From Elizabethkingia bruuniana (lineage in GTDB: Bacteria; Bacteroidota; Bacteroidia; Flavobacteriales; Weeksellaceae), in contig NZ_CP014337.1 of the NCBI RefSeq assembly GCF_002024805.1, forward strand, positions 4,340,001-4,404,000: 64,000 bases of DNA. The letters are read 5' to 3'. The stretch's first letter is position 1, and every line of letters begins with the position of its first letter. Both the position numbers and the translations under genes were made by a program. This document shows positions 1 to 8,912 of the stretch, one piece after another. The notes below the pieces were generated by a model that worked only from the letters and a program-made list of their open reading frames with translations, ran no database searches and had not been told where the DNA came from.

Positions 1-1
1 T

Positions 2-1510
2 GCTTTAAAGGAATTGATGAATGCTCTAAGTTTTAAATATACTAATGAGCGCGGGTTCTATAGGGATGCCCAACTCGATACAAATCTTAGATCTGATATC
101 GTTGATTTTGCCGACTCAGAGCTTAAAAAGTACATTTATGTTGATGAAAATGGTGAAGTTTTTATAAGTAAATTAAGAGTAGGCAAATTAAGGGACTCAG
201 AAAAAGATCATGCTGCTAAATATGAAATTTTTGACGGAACAGAACTAGCTGTACCAGAGCAGACAATGTTATACTTAGATATTCTACAAGGTCCTTTACC
301 TATAGATAGTGGTCCATCAAGAGCTCCTACTCAACAGATTTGCGAGCTGCGCGATGCTAAAAGGAAAAAGATTGGTGTATTTAATACCGAGATGTCTATA
401 CAAGGTCAGTATACTGCTGGATTAATGAAGCCAGGTTATTCTATAGATTTATTCAACGATAAAGGTAAGGCTGTAACATTGAAGATAGGGGATAGGCCGC
501 CTTTAAAAGGGTTCCATCTTAAAGCATATCTTACTGATTTTACACATACCAGAGATGTTGGCGGAGGGTTGCTATGGCAGACGTTTATCCGGTCAAATAA
601 ATATCCGTATAATCATTTTAAAGCTATATATGCTAAAAAGTCTCCTAATACTCTTGACTACGAAGGTTTTAGTACAGATGCTCAATACGCTTTAATAGGA
701 GTTCCGTGTGAAGTCCGAATTGCTGGTAGATTTCAGGGATTATATGTATTGCGAACTAAAAAAACGGATTCTATATATGCAATAAACTCCAAAAGAGATA
801 CTTGTATTTTCATTGAATCTCAAGCTGAATTAGCTGCACCCGCAGGAATGCCTGTAGGACTTGGAAGTTATGAGTATAAGAATTTCGAAGAAGTAGCTGT
901 AGCTTACGAAATTAGAAGCCCTAAAGCTAAAAATATAACGGCTACTACGAAAACGAATACTATGAGATTTTTCAAATGGTGTAGGGATGTTTTCACAGGA
1001 ACGTTAGATGCAGCAGCGGTACGAGCTTCATATGCAGATTATATCAATCTGCCACATTGGTTAGATTGGATTATAATAGCAGAATTCTTACTTCATTGGG
1101 ATACAATTAGTAATAATGCAGGGTATGTTTCTTATGACGGTTTACACTTTAGTCCAATCCTTATTGATATGGATCTAACTATTGATGTTGATAAAACAAA
1201 ACAACATACAGTAAATCAATTAATAATAACAGCAGATATATTTCCTAAGCTAAGGACTATATTTCTTCCAGAACTTAAGGCTAGATACACAGAACTTAGA
1301 AAATCTGGGGTATTATCTAATGAAGCTGTCCGCAAAATATATGGAGGGATATCAAGAGGGATTCCATGGCCTGTATATGAAGCTGAATTTAAGAAGTGGA
1401 ATACACCAGGCTGGTGGTGGTGGAATAACTTCGTGCCAAGTATGGATTTATTATATGATACTTGTAAATATAGATTAGATTTTTTAGATAGCCAATGGCT
1501 TAACCCTTAA
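2..1510 (+). CDS. CotH-kinase-like phage fibre protein, 5' partial
   Basis: The reading frame is open to the left window edge (A-L-K-E-L before the first candidate start, a TTG at 14), so the gene probably begins outside the window. The visible part matches the C-terminal two thirds of the protein at 3878-5938. Shared blocks include a 'QG.Y.A..M.P..S.DLFN' strand, 'FHLKAY.TD', 'EIRSPKAK', and a kinase-like loop 'HWDTISNNAGYVSYDG' followed by 'ILIDMDLTI', which resembles the CotH catalytic/metal-binding region. CotH proteins are atypical secreted kinases. Here the next-door holin and endolysin suggest a phage-borne fibre or decoration protein. The family call is from motif memory; kinase activity is not shown. 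Confidence 0.6.
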   Translation, partial: ALKELMNALSFKYTNERGFYRDAQLDTNLRSDIVDFADSELKKYIYVDENGEVFISKLRVGKLRDSEKDHAAKYEIFDGTELAVPEQTMLYLDILQGPLPIDSGPSRAPTQQICELRDAKRKKIGVFNTEMSIQGQYTAGLMKPGYSIDLFNDKGKAVTLKIGDRPPLKGFHLKAYLTDFTHTRDVGGGLLWQTFIRSNKYPYNHFKAIYAKKSPNTLDYEGFSTDAQYALIGVPCEVRIAGRFQGLYVLRTKKTDSIYAINSKRDTCIFIESQAELAAPAGMPVGLGSYEYKNFEEVAVAYEIRSPKAKNITATTKTNTMRFFKWCRDVFTGTLDAAAVRASYADYINLPHWLDWIIIAEFLLHWDTISNNAGYVSYDGLHFSPILIDMDLTIDVDKTKQHTVNQLIITADIFPKLRTIFLPELKARYTELRKSGVLSNEAVRKIYGGISRGIPWPVYEAEFKKWNTPGWWWWNNFVPSMDLLYDTCKYRLDFLDSQWLNP

Positions 1511-1519
1511 ATAATTAAT

Positions 1520-2527
1520 ATGAATAGTTTAATATTAAAATCTCCAGGCACATCTCTTAGAGCTTTGCCTTTGGCAGATCATATGTGTCTCCGGATTTTC
1601 AGAACTCCTGAGACAGATCAGAACAAATTTTTACACATTAGATTTGACGGCGCAGGGATGGTGAAGATTGTAGGAGGAAGGATGTATGAATCTTTAGACG
1701 ATGCGGTTGGTAAAACAGAGTTATACGATAATGGAGCAGAGTATGGAATGCTAATTAAAATTAATCCAAACGAGAATGATTGTTACTTATGTTTTCCTGA
1801 CGATGCACCTTATAGATGGAGAATAAGATACGGAGTTGGATATCTTCCTTATAATGTAGACGATCCTACAGTACCTAAAGCAGATTGGACCAGTAATTTA
1901 TATAATTTAAGGTCATTAACGTCCATGTTTCAATGGCTTACTGTATTGAAAAATCAGCCGATATATGGAATAAAACATACACCAGATTACGGTATAGGAG
2001 GAAGTTTACATCACACATTTGATGGATGTTCTGAATTTAATGAGCCTATAGAATCATTAGATACTAGAAATTATGTTGATTTTACCGCCGCTTTCAATGA
2101 TTGTTTTAAATTTAATAAGCCTATAGGTAAGTTAAATGTTAAGAGTGCCAAAACATTTCAAGAAATGTTTAGAAGATGCTTTAATTTGAATAGGTCTATT
2201 AAAGATTGGGGAGACTTATCTTGGGTAGATAATTTCGATGCCATGTTTTTGGAATGTGTTTCTTTTGACCAAGATTTATCACATATTAAATTCCATAAAG
2301 AAGCATACTTCGAACGAATAATTATGTGGTCGGGAATGGGACCTGAAAATTATGGTAAATTTTTAAAGAATTTAGATTCTTTAGACTTTACAGGACGTAC
2401 TACGCCTAAGGTTTTGAATGCTGATGGTTTGTTTTACGACCCCAAGTACAAATCTAACAGAGATTCTTTGATTGCCAAAGGATGGACTATCATGGATGCT
2501 GGTGTTATAACTTATACAATTGTTTAA
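1520..2527 (+). CDS. BspA-type DUF285 repeat protein, prophage
   Basis: 335 residues. The middle carries leucine-poor DUF285/BspA-type repeats of about 25 residues, each with a 'FN.PI..LD......F..AF..C..FN' pattern (about residues 170-265). There is no signal peptide. It follows the CotH-like gene by 9 bases and is paralogous to the protein at 5945-6955: both contain an '(G/S)G(M/L)(G/D)(P/S)ENYGK' block and end in 'KGW(T/S)I.DAG'. Such repeats are surface or ligand-binding modules in mycoplasmas and Bacteroidota. Next to a CotH-like fibre gene, a receptor-binding or fibre-tip role is a reasonable inference. Confidence 0.6.
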   Translation: MNSLILKSPGTSLRALPLADHMCLRIFRTPETDQNKFLHIRFDGAGMVKIVGGRMYESLDDAVGKTELYDNGAEYGMLIKINPNENDCYLCFPDDAPYRWRIRYGVGYLPYNVDDPTVPKADWTSNLYNLRSLTSMFQWLTVLKNQPIYGIKHTPDYGIGGSLHHTFDGCSEFNEPIESLDTRNYVDFTAAFNDCFKFNKPIGKLNVKSAKTFQEMFRRCFNLNRSIKDWGDLSWVDNFDAMFLECVSFDQDLSHIKFHKEAYFERIIMWSGMGPENYGKFLKNLDSLDFTGRTTPKVLNADGLFYDPKYKSNRDSLIAKGWTIMDAGVITYTIV

Positions 2528-2529
2528 AT

Positions 2530-2730
2530 ATGGAGTATACTAAAGAAAATGGTCAATATTTTAAAGTAGTAGAAGATGGTCATGTAACTATGATAGCTGA
2601 GATGCAAAATGCCTCTAGACTCTCAACGGAGAAAGACGTAATCTTTATAACTGAAGAAGAATATATGAGTTTGGTAAGCGAAAAAACTTTGAAAAACACT
2701 GAGTCAAAAGTTGAAAGCTTTAATAGGTAA
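2530..2730 (+). CDS. small conserved prophage protein (66 aa)
   Basis: The frame is open further upstream, but the ATG at 2530, two bases after the stop of the DUF285 gene, is the likely start. It gives a 66-residue acidic protein beginning MEYTKENGQYFKVVEDG. The start is supported by a second copy at 6972 whose homology begins at exactly this methionine. No known domain is recognised. It always follows the DUF285 gene in this window, so it is probably an accessory of the fibre pair. Confidence 0.6.
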   Translation: MEYTKENGQYFKVVEDGHVTMIAEMQNASRLSTEKDVIFITEEEYMSLVSEKTLKNTESKVESFNR

Positions 2731-2812
2731 TGAAAATTTCGGAAAGAGAAATAAAGTTATAGGGAAGTAGGTGGAGATTATTCTTGATTTCCACCTGCTA
2801 TTAACAGAATAA

Positions 2813-3337
2813 ATGATGAAAGAATATATGATAAGACTTTCTGACTATGTTGTGGGAGAAAATCACAGAGGCATATTTAGTTTTTCTAAATATGTCTTAT
2901 ATGGGGTATTCGCCTATTTAAATATTGAAGCTGAGGTGATTACTATTTTGTCAGTATTGATGATTATAGACACATTCTGTGGAATAACCAAAAGTTTAAG
3001 ACTAGGAAATAAATTTAATATAAGCATTATGGCTTGGGGATTTGCCACTAAGTTTTTAATACTCATTATTCCTTTGGTTGTTGCTTTAATGGGCAAACCT
3101 TTGCATAAGGATTTCACCTGGGCAGTGGATGTAACTATACGAGTATTGATCGTGAATGAAGGACTTTCGATACTAGCCAATATAGCTTCAGTTTATTCCC
3201 GAAAGAATATTCAAAATGTAGATTTAATATCGCGGCTTATTGCATGGATAAGAAGCTTATTTATAAGCATGGCAGAAAAGTTTATGCAAAATATAAAAGT
3301 TAATAGTGATAAAGGAGATAAGGATCTGGATATTTAG
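2813..3337 (+). CDS. phage holin, Phage_holin_4_1/TcdE type
   Basis: 174 residues with three to four hydrophobic segments (about 28-60, 72-95 and 103-125) and a charged C-terminal tail. The family pattern is present: 'MIIDTFCGI' in the first hairpin, a conserved 'ATK' start to the middle helix, and 'NEGLSILANI', which matches the family's E..SI.EN block. It lies 29 bases before an M15 peptidase, the normal holin-endolysin order. The role is to form inner-membrane holes that time lysis. ATG codons at 2813 and 2816 are equally plausible starts. Confidence 0.75.
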   Translation: MMKEYMIRLSDYVVGENHRGIFSFSKYVLYGVFAYLNIEAEVITILSVLMIIDTFCGITKSLRLGNKFNISIMAWGFATKFLILIIPLVVALMGKPLHKDFTWAVDVTIRVLIVNEGLSILANIASVYSRKNIQNVDLISRLIAWIRSLFISMAEKFMQNIKVNSDKGDKDLDI

Positions 3338-3366
3338 TTTTTATCATTCAATTTATTAATAAAATT

Positions 3367-3795
3367 ATGACATATAAATTAGATGCAAGAAGTATAAGTA
3401 ATTTAGATAAAATACATCCAAATCTTGTTAAGATAATGAAATGTGCTATCACAAATAGTCCGGTAGATTTTACAATAATAGAAGGTGTCCGAACATTAAA
3501 ACGTCAACAGGATTTATACGCACAAGGCAGAGCAAAACCAGGAATAAAAGTTACCAACGCTGACGGTATTAGGAATAAATCTAATCATCAGGTTAAAAAA
3601 GATGGTTACGGCTATGCGGTGGATCTTTATCCATTTTTTAATGGTAAAGTTCAGGTGAATCATCCAGATACTTTGAAAAAATTAAAATTAATTGCAGATC
3701 ATATTAAAAAAGTAGCAAAAGAGTTGGAGGTTAATATTATCTGGGGAGGTGATTGGAAACAGCTATATGATCCGGCTCACTTTGAATTAAAATAA
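3367..3795 (+). CDS. M15 peptidase endolysin (L-Ala-D-Glu/D-Ala-D-Ala type)
   Basis: 142 residues, a complete M15 domain of phage size. The expected motifs are visible: 'EGVRTLKRQQDLYAQGR' (39-55), 'SNHQ' with H74, 'GYAVDLYP' with D86, and 'DPAHFELK' with H138. H74, D86 and H138 are the zinc ligands. There is no signal peptide, so export would need the preceding holin. It cleaves peptidoglycan stem or cross-link peptides. A degraded copy of its 3' end survives at about 7343-7425. Confidence 0.85.
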   Translation: MTYKLDARSISNLDKIHPNLVKIMKCAITNSPVDFTIIEGVRTLKRQQDLYAQGRAKPGIKVTNADGIRNKSNHQVKKDGYGYAVDLYPFFNGKVQVNHPDTLKKLKLIADHIKKVAKELEVNIIWGGDWKQLYDPAHFELK

Positions 3796-3877
3796 GGATT
3801 TTAATTTTATAGAAAAGTCTCTTGTATAGAACGGTTGCTATAAATGAAGTAGAGAATGCCGTTCAGGCAAAAAAATA

Positions 3878-5938
3878 ATGAAGATGGAAGTAAACAAAGA
3901 ATTAATCAGTTATATAAAAGCAAGTGAGCTACCTAAGATAGGTAATCCTGTCTCTGGAGATTTAATACATGCACAGGGGGATAATCTTAGTGCAACCCCA
4001 ATTAGTTATTTTATAGATAAAATTAGTAGCGGTATCTATGGAAGACTTACTACATCAACTGTAGTATCAGGCACTGGTTATTATAAATATGATGTAGCAC
4101 AGGCCGGAACCTATACTAATATAAATCCAGCTATTACGATTACCCAGCAAGAGTTGGATGAAAACTTTGTATTTGTAACGGTAAATAGCGGAGTAGCAGA
4201 AAAACTATTGAGTAAGAAACCTAACTCAAAGGTTGATACATGGATTTCAAAAACTTATGAAAAAACAAATCAGGTATTTCATAACGGTATAATCTACGAG
4301 GCTGTTGCAGATATACAGGCAACTGATGTGCCAGGTGAATCCGATAAATGGAAATTAATCATGGCTGGTTTTAGCTCCATAGGCAATGCTAATTTACTGG
4401 AGTTTGCCACAAAAGATGGATCAGGCCTTTTCACTATTGATAAAGATGGTTATTTATGGGCTAATTATGCTCCAAATTCAATTTCTAAAAGTATAATACA
4501 AGGTTTACCAGATGATATAAAAACATTATATGAAGGCGCTTTTAAAAAGGAATACAAATTAGACCTTCTGCAAATACTTACTAAAGATGGATCTGTAGGT
4601 ATTTCTCAGGAAAGGGATGGGACGATATATATTCCCAGGTTAAGAACAGATGATCTAGATTATAACAAGATAAAGCCAGAAATAAAAAAAGAGATATTTA
4701 ATGGTGCCTTTTATGATATACCTGAGTTAAGTCAATTAAAATTGAATTTCTCCATAACGTTTCCAGTAGACTTGGGTGATGTTCGGAGAGGAACTGTTGA
4801 TTTTATGATTGGCGAGAGAATATTATTTACTGCCAATTGCGAAATATCCGTACAAGGAAATTATTCCGCTTCGTGGATGGTTCCCAAAAAGGGTTTTACT
4901 TTAGATTTATTCAATGCTGATTGGAAAAAGCTGAAAGTTAAAACAGGGAAATTGCCTGCTTTAGATTCATTCCATTTAAAAGCCTATTGGACGGATGCAA
5001 ATAAAGTTAAAGAGTTATTCAATATGAGATTGTGGAAGCAATTAATTTTGTCACGCCCATATCCGGAAAGTTCATTTAAAGTTTTAAATCCAAGCATCAG
5101 CACTTCATTAGAGCAGTCTATAAATTCTTCTGAAGCTCCTTTTGTACTTGATGGTACACCTACAGTAGTTTTAAATCAGGGCTCATTTATGGGGTGTTAC
5201 ATCCTTAGAATGAAAAAGCATGCAGCTGTTTTTGCTTTAGATACTAAAAATCAGAATCATATACTATTAGATTCTCAAATTTATAATGTCGGAATAGGTA
5301 ATAAATCTGCTTATGCTACTTATGAAGGTATAGCAACTGATTACGAATTAAGGAGTCCTAAGGCCCCATCACAAAAAGCAAAAGATAGCATAAGCAGATT
5401 TTTTGGATATATGCGAGATGTGTATGAGGGTAGAAAAAGTTTTTCCGGAACATATCAGGATTATTTGGTATTGAATGGATGGATTGATTTTTTATTACAA
5501 TGCGAATTAATAGGACATTGGGACGCTATAGTAAATAATGCAATGTATATTACATATGATGGTATTCATTGGATGCCTGTATTAATAGATACAGATTTTA
5601 CACTAGGTGTAGCTGAAGTTCCTTTTGGAAAAGTTCAACCAGCTCCAACGGGTGCTAATTCATGGTACATAGGAAGCAAAGATATATTTCCAAAATTCAG
5701 AACGCAGTTATTGCCAGAAATAAAGGCTAGATACGCACAAGTTAGAAATACAATTTTATCAATGGAAAACATGACTAAACTGTTAACCAATATAGGTAGT
5801 TCATTTAGCCGATCTGATATAGAAACCGATTTAAAAAAATGGGGAGTTGTAACGCTTCCTGAAGCAATAGAGAGTACAGATAATATTCTAAGATTCTTAC
5901 AGGATAGAAAAGACTTCCTGGATTCAAAATTTTTATAA
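3878..5938 (+). CDS. fibre protein: tail N-terminus, chitin-binding-like module, CotH-kinase-like domain
   Basis: 686 residues, second and full-length copy of the CotH-like gene. Residues 1-90 resemble phage or tail-fibre attachment regions. Residues about 115-165 have the layout of a CBM5/12-type chitin-binding module ('NGIIYEAVADIQATDVPGES' then 'DKWKLI'). Residues about 280-680 form the CotH-like domain, with 'FHLKAYWTD', 'YELRSPKAP', the 'GHWDAIVNNAMYITYDG' loop and 'VLIDTDFTLG'. No signal peptide is visible. The ATG at 3884 is an alternative start. It is followed 6 bases later by its DUF285 partner. A phage fibre carrying a kinase-like fold is unusual. Confidence 0.6.
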   Translation: MKMEVNKELISYIKASELPKIGNPVSGDLIHAQGDNLSATPISYFIDKISSGIYGRLTTSTVVSGTGYYKYDVAQAGTYTNINPAITITQQELDENFVFVTVNSGVAEKLLSKKPNSKVDTWISKTYEKTNQVFHNGIIYEAVADIQATDVPGESDKWKLIMAGFSSIGNANLLEFATKDGSGLFTIDKDGYLWANYAPNSISKSIIQGLPDDIKTLYEGAFKKEYKLDLLQILTKDGSVGISQERDGTIYIPRLRTDDLDYNKIKPEIKKEIFNGAFYDIPELSQLKLNFSITFPVDLGDVRRGTVDFMIGERILFTANCEISVQGNYSASWMVPKKGFTLDLFNADWKKLKVKTGKLPALDSFHLKAYWTDANKVKELFNMRLWKQLILSRPYPESSFKVLNPSISTSLEQSINSSEAPFVLDGTPTVVLNQGSFMGCYILRMKKHAAVFALDTKNQNHILLDSQIYNVGIGNKSAYATYEGIATDYELRSPKAPSQKAKDSISRFFGYMRDVYEGRKSFSGTYQDYLVLNGWIDFLLQCELIGHWDAIVNNAMYITYDGIHWMPVLIDTDFTLGVAEVPFGKVQPAPTGANSWYIGSKDIFPKFRTQLLPEIKARYAQVRNTILSMENMTKLLTNIGSSFSRSDIETDLKKWGVVTLPEAIESTDNILRFLQDRKDFLDSKFL

Positions 5939-5944
5939 ACAATT

Positions 5945-6955
5945 ATGAAAACATTAGTATTAAAAGGATTAGATAATCCAACAAAATTACTACCTCCTGC
6001 AAATAGTTTTGTAGTTAAGGTTGTTAAAAAAGGAAATGGTACAGGGACTGGTAAGATAGGATTTGGATTCAATCCGTGGCAGCAGCAAAGGACTCTTAAA
6101 ATAAAAGGAGGTGTATTTATTCTGCCTGACAACACAGAAGTTACTGAGATGTCAATACCTTCCGATCCTAATAATCAAAAGAGATACAGGCTAGATGATG
6201 AATACGGGTATATTTCATTCAGCTATTTAGACTCTTTAGATAATTTAACTATATTTAGAGAGTATACTGCCGAAAATACTGTAAATAGCCCAGAGGTAGA
6301 CTATAATTTCACAATGCATAATCTTTATGATAGAAATTTAGTTTTTCAGAATAATAAAAACTTTAATAGACCAATATGGGGATTAAGATTTAGTAAATAC
6401 ATTGGCACTTTTATACCGGGCCAAGGTTGGACTAATGCCCAAAGTATGATGATGTTGTTTCAGGAGATGCCGGAGTTTAACCAGTCAGTAAGCCATTTAG
6501 TGCCTAGTGATGCAAAATTTACCTCTTATTGGTTTGATAGAGCTTATAAATTTAATCAGCCTTTGGACATGTGGGATATGTCCGGTGTGATAGATACGGG
6601 GGTAATGTTTAGGCAAGCGTATGCTTTTAATCAAGATATTACAATGTGGGACGTGTCTAATGTTTTGTCAATGGATTCTATGTTTTTAGACGCAAACTCA
6701 TTTAACCAGGATGTTTCTAAATGGAATTTTAATAAAGAAGTTAGATTGAATAATTTTCTAACTAGATCAGGCTTGGATTCAGAAAATTATGGTAAGCTTC
6801 TTAAAAAACTAGATAGTATGGATTTTTCTACAAGAGTAGAGCCAAAGGTCTTAGGTGCAGAAGGGTTAACCTATTTAAAAGTCTATCAGGCGAATAAGGA
6901 TTCTTTAGTTGCCAAAGGTTGGTCTATTGCCGATGCTGGTGCATCATTTCAATAA
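5945..6955 (+). CDS. BspA-type DUF285 repeat protein, prophage, copy 2
   Basis: 336 residues, paralogue of 1520-2527 with clearer repeats. 'FNQPLDMWDMSGVIDTGVMF', 'FNQDITMWDVSNVLSMDSMF' and 'FNQDVSKWNF' are textbook DUF285 units at about 205-270. The C-terminal 60 residues match copy 1 closely ('SENYGKLLKKLDSMDF'). There is no signal peptide. The start ATG is 6 bases from the CotH-like stop, as in the other copy. Probable fibre or receptor-recognition protein; the target is unknown. Confidence 0.65.
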   Translation: MKTLVLKGLDNPTKLLPPANSFVVKVVKKGNGTGTGKIGFGFNPWQQQRTLKIKGGVFILPDNTEVTEMSIPSDPNNQKRYRLDDEYGYISFSYLDSLDNLTIFREYTAENTVNSPEVDYNFTMHNLYDRNLVFQNNKNFNRPIWGLRFSKYIGTFIPGQGWTNAQSMMMLFQEMPEFNQSVSHLVPSDAKFTSYWFDRAYKFNQPLDMWDMSGVIDTGVMFRQAYAFNQDITMWDVSNVLSMDSMFLDANSFNQDVSKWNFNKEVRLNNFLTRSGLDSENYGKLLKKLDSMDFSTRVEPKVLGAEGLTYLKVYQANKDSLVAKGWSIADAGASFQ

Positions 6956-6971
6956 TTAATATTCTCATACT

Positions 6972-7178
6972 ATGAAGTATACAAAAGAAGATGGTCAATA
7001 TTATAAAGTAATGCAGGACGGAAGGTTTATAATGTTTGGAGAATTAAAATATGACTATGATGAATTAAATATTATTGATGAAATAGTTTTCATTACTAAA
7101 GAATGAATATATGAATTTAACAAGTGAAGATACTTTAAAAAAAACACTGAATCAAAAGTAGAAAACTTCAAATGTTAA
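6972..7178 (+). pseudogene. frameshifted copy of the 66-aa prophage protein
   Basis: The ATG at 6972 opens 44 codons (MKYTKEDGQYYKVMQDG...) homologous to the protein at 2530, ending at a TGA at 7104-7106. DNA homology continues past this stop. One extra T after the GAA codon and one extra A in the A-run near 7137-7144 restore frame with the tail of copy 1 ('TESKVE.F'), which would end at 7178. So this is a decayed duplicate, although a 44-residue product could still be made. Confidence 0.7.
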
Positions 7179-7282
7179 TAAGGATTTCGGAAAGAATTGT
7201 ATTGTTACAGGAGAAAAAAATATAATTTTATTAATTGTCCCCCCTGTATGGTATGTACGCTTGTCTCAATATAGATGGTGAG

Positions 7283-7425
7283 ATTATATGGATATTTGCA
7301 ATATTAAATATTAGTAGCAGTCAATATTCTTTATATTAAAGAAGAAGCAAAAGAGTTGATAGTTAATGTTGTCGATGTTGTTGGAAATCAATTTATAATT
7401 AGCATATTTTGAGTTGAAATAAGAA
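7283..7425 (+). pseudogene. deleted remnants of duplicated holin and endolysin genes
   Basis: No open frame. About 7283-7320 aligns with bases 2897-2935 of the holin gene (shared 'ttatatgg.tatt.gc' and 'ttaaatatt'). About 7343-7425 aligns with the last 80 bases of the endolysin gene (shared 'gcaaaagagttg', 'gttaat', 'tggaaa', 'ttgaattaaaataag' with changes). Most of both genes is missing. This completes the tandem duplication of the five-gene cassette. Confidence 0.65.
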
Positions 7426-7465
7426 CTAACAGAAAGTATTATAAATTAGATATAGTAGAAAAATA

Positions 7466-7496
7466 AAAAGAGAATCATTCAGATTCTCTTTTTTTT
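7466..7496 (-). terminator. terminator after ssrA (bidirectional)
   Basis: An 11-bp perfect stem (7466-7476 with 7482-7492) has a 5-base loop and T-rich tracts on both strands. It ends ssrA on the minus strand and could also stop prophage transcription from the plus strand. Confidence 0.85.
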
Positions 7497-7497
7497 G

Positions 7498-7894
7498 TGG
7501 AGCTGGAGGGATTCGAACCCTCGTCCAAACAGGCAATACATAAGCCTTCTACATGCTTAGTTTTCTATTAATTGTCGGGAAAAAGCAGTGAGAAAACGCA
7601 CAACTTTCACCTTATCTTCTGAGATTTTCGTGTACAAGCCGAAGCTTCCTGTACCTTATTTCCGCATTACTATATCCCGGAATCCAACGTCGCAGAACGA
7701 GACGATGGCGAGACATCTTGCTTCCTTACTATCTTCGGGAAACGCTTGAATCTACTAAACTTCGATTATTAAGCTGCAAGAGCGAACTCTTCGTTGCCAG
7801 TTAAAATTCTGTAGCAAGGGATTAAAGAGATCGCGCTACGGTTCTCTGCATGCTTACTTACCCATTGGTCCTGCTGTCGAAACCAGTCAGCCCC
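7498..7894 (-). ncRNA. ssrA: transfer-messenger RNA (tmRNA), tag GNEEFALAA
   Basis: Read on the minus strand, the 5' end is GGGGCTGACTGGTTTCGACA, the conserved tmRNA start. The 3' end is GGGTTCGAATCCCTCCAGCTCC with discriminator A at 7498. The acceptor stem GGGGCTG/CAGCTCC pairs fully, with one G-U. CCA is not encoded (the genome reads CAA), so it must be added. The tag frame runs from GGC at 7798 to TAA at 7769 and encodes GNEEFALAA, with the usual ALAA degron end and a second in-line TAA. tmRNA rescues stalled ribosomes with SmpB. The prophage begins directly downstream of its 3' end. Confidence 0.95.
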
Positions 7895-7907
7895 GTGATA
7901 AGGATTG

Positions 7908-7915
7908 CAAAGATA
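7908..7915 (-). promoter_or_regulatory. flavobacterial -7 box of ssrA
   Basis: On the minus strand TATCTTTG fits the Bacteroidota sigma consensus TAnnTTTG and lies 13 bases upstream of the tmRNA 5' end. No clear TTG -33 element is visible. Confidence 0.6.
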
Positions 7916-8097
7916 AGAAAAATACTCCATAATATAGAGTTTACCCACATTATACTGTTCTGTTTTCTAGTTTATCAACTCTAAATTTTACCTGCCACAT
8001 TTCCTATATTCTTTTCCTGTTATGATTGTAGCTTTCTTAATTTCTGTCAAACTCTGTTAATTCGGGTTAAAATACTTTTAGAATTCCTTTTTTAGAA

Positions 8098-8105
8098 TAG
8101 TTTTG
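8098..8105 (+). promoter_or_regulatory. possible -7 box for the four-paralogue operon
   Basis: TAGTTTTG fits TAnnTTTG. It sits only about 11 bases before the TTG start at 8117, so the transcript would be nearly leaderless or start at the later GTG (8123). No good -33 TTG is seen. Confidence 0.35.
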
Positions 8106-8116
8106 GATAAAACTTA

Positions 8117-8896
8117 TTGCGGGTGAGGCTAACTTTATTCTTTATCTTTATTTTTTTGCCGTTTTTTAATGTTGTACACGCTCAGCAGCGCATTAGCGGG
8201 TATATATATGATGAAACAGGAAAGAGTCTTTCAGGAATCAGGGTTTATAATATAACCACAGGAAATGAAATAATATCGGGAGAACAGGGCAACTTTAGTA
8301 TTATTGCCAGCTCCGGAGATGAGTTGAGGTTTATTTCTGTTCATTTTGAAAGAGCTTTCAGAATAATTTCACATGAAGATTTTGGCAAAAACTTAACAAT
8401 AAAGCTTACTTCTGTAATACGGGAAATAGAGAAAGTAGAATTAGGATTTAAGCCTACAGGAGATTTTTTGAAAGATATAAACAGGCTGCCCCGAAATAAG
8501 AAAAAAGAAAGTATGGACGAACATATAAAAGAATCCATAGCTTTGGGCGAAAATAAGATGATAACAAAACCTGTAGCAAAAATACCTGAATCATTCGACT
8601 ATACAGGAATCGTAAAAGGAGGCTTTCCGGTTGGAGATATAAGGGACAGAAGAGATAAATATCACCTGATGAATTGGATAAGAGAAAGCTTAGGAGAAGA
8701 TTATTTTGCATCAATGCAAATTCCGCAGTCCAGAGTCGACAGATTTATTTCTTACTCATTGGCAGGGTTTGATATCTCAAAATTATTAAAGTACGGAATA
8801 TATACCGATCAGGATCTAACAAATATAAAAGTGCAGATGGAAGAAAAAAAGGATGATTTTATAAAGGCAATTAAAAAAACAAATGAAACAAGATAA
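8117..8896 (+). CDS. secreted carboxypeptidase-regulatory-like protein, paralogue 1
   Basis: 259 residues. A signal peptide (about 1-22, ending VVHAQ) is followed by a CarboxypepD_reg-like beta-sandwich ('ISGYIYDETGKSLSGIRVYN...G.FSI.A..GDELRF', about 24-95), a Pro/Lys-rich linker and a helical C-terminal domain with 'ESLGEDYFASMQIPQSRVDR'. The N-domain resembles the extension of TonB-dependent receptors, but no plug or barrel follows. The start codon is TTG (8117) or GTG (8123); no ATG fits the signal peptide. It is first of four tandem overlapping paralogues. Function unknown; envelope location is inferred. Confidence 0.6.
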   Translation: MRVRLTLFFIFIFLPFFNVVHAQQRISGYIYDETGKSLSGIRVYNITTGNEIISGEQGNFSIIASSGDELRFISVHFERAFRIISHEDFGKNLTIKLTSVIREIEKVELGFKPTGDFLKDINRLPRNKKKESMDEHIKESIALGENKMITKPVAKIPESFDYTGIVKGGFPVGDIRDRRDKYHLMNWIRESLGEDYFASMQIPQSRVDRFISYSLAGFDISKLLKYGIYTDQDLTNIKVQMEEKKDDFIKAIKKTNETR

Positions 8897-8912
8897 AGCT
8901 ATTGAAAAACAA

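Noticed and set aside
2765-2800. AGGTGGA/TCCACCT inverted repeat before the holin gene
   Set aside because: No T-tract and a 14-base loop; not convincing as terminator or operator.
5635-6135. 166-codon minus-strand ORF across the CotH/DUF285 boundary
   Set aside because: It is antisense to two well-supported genes and has no domain or start signal; an effect of AT-rich codon use.
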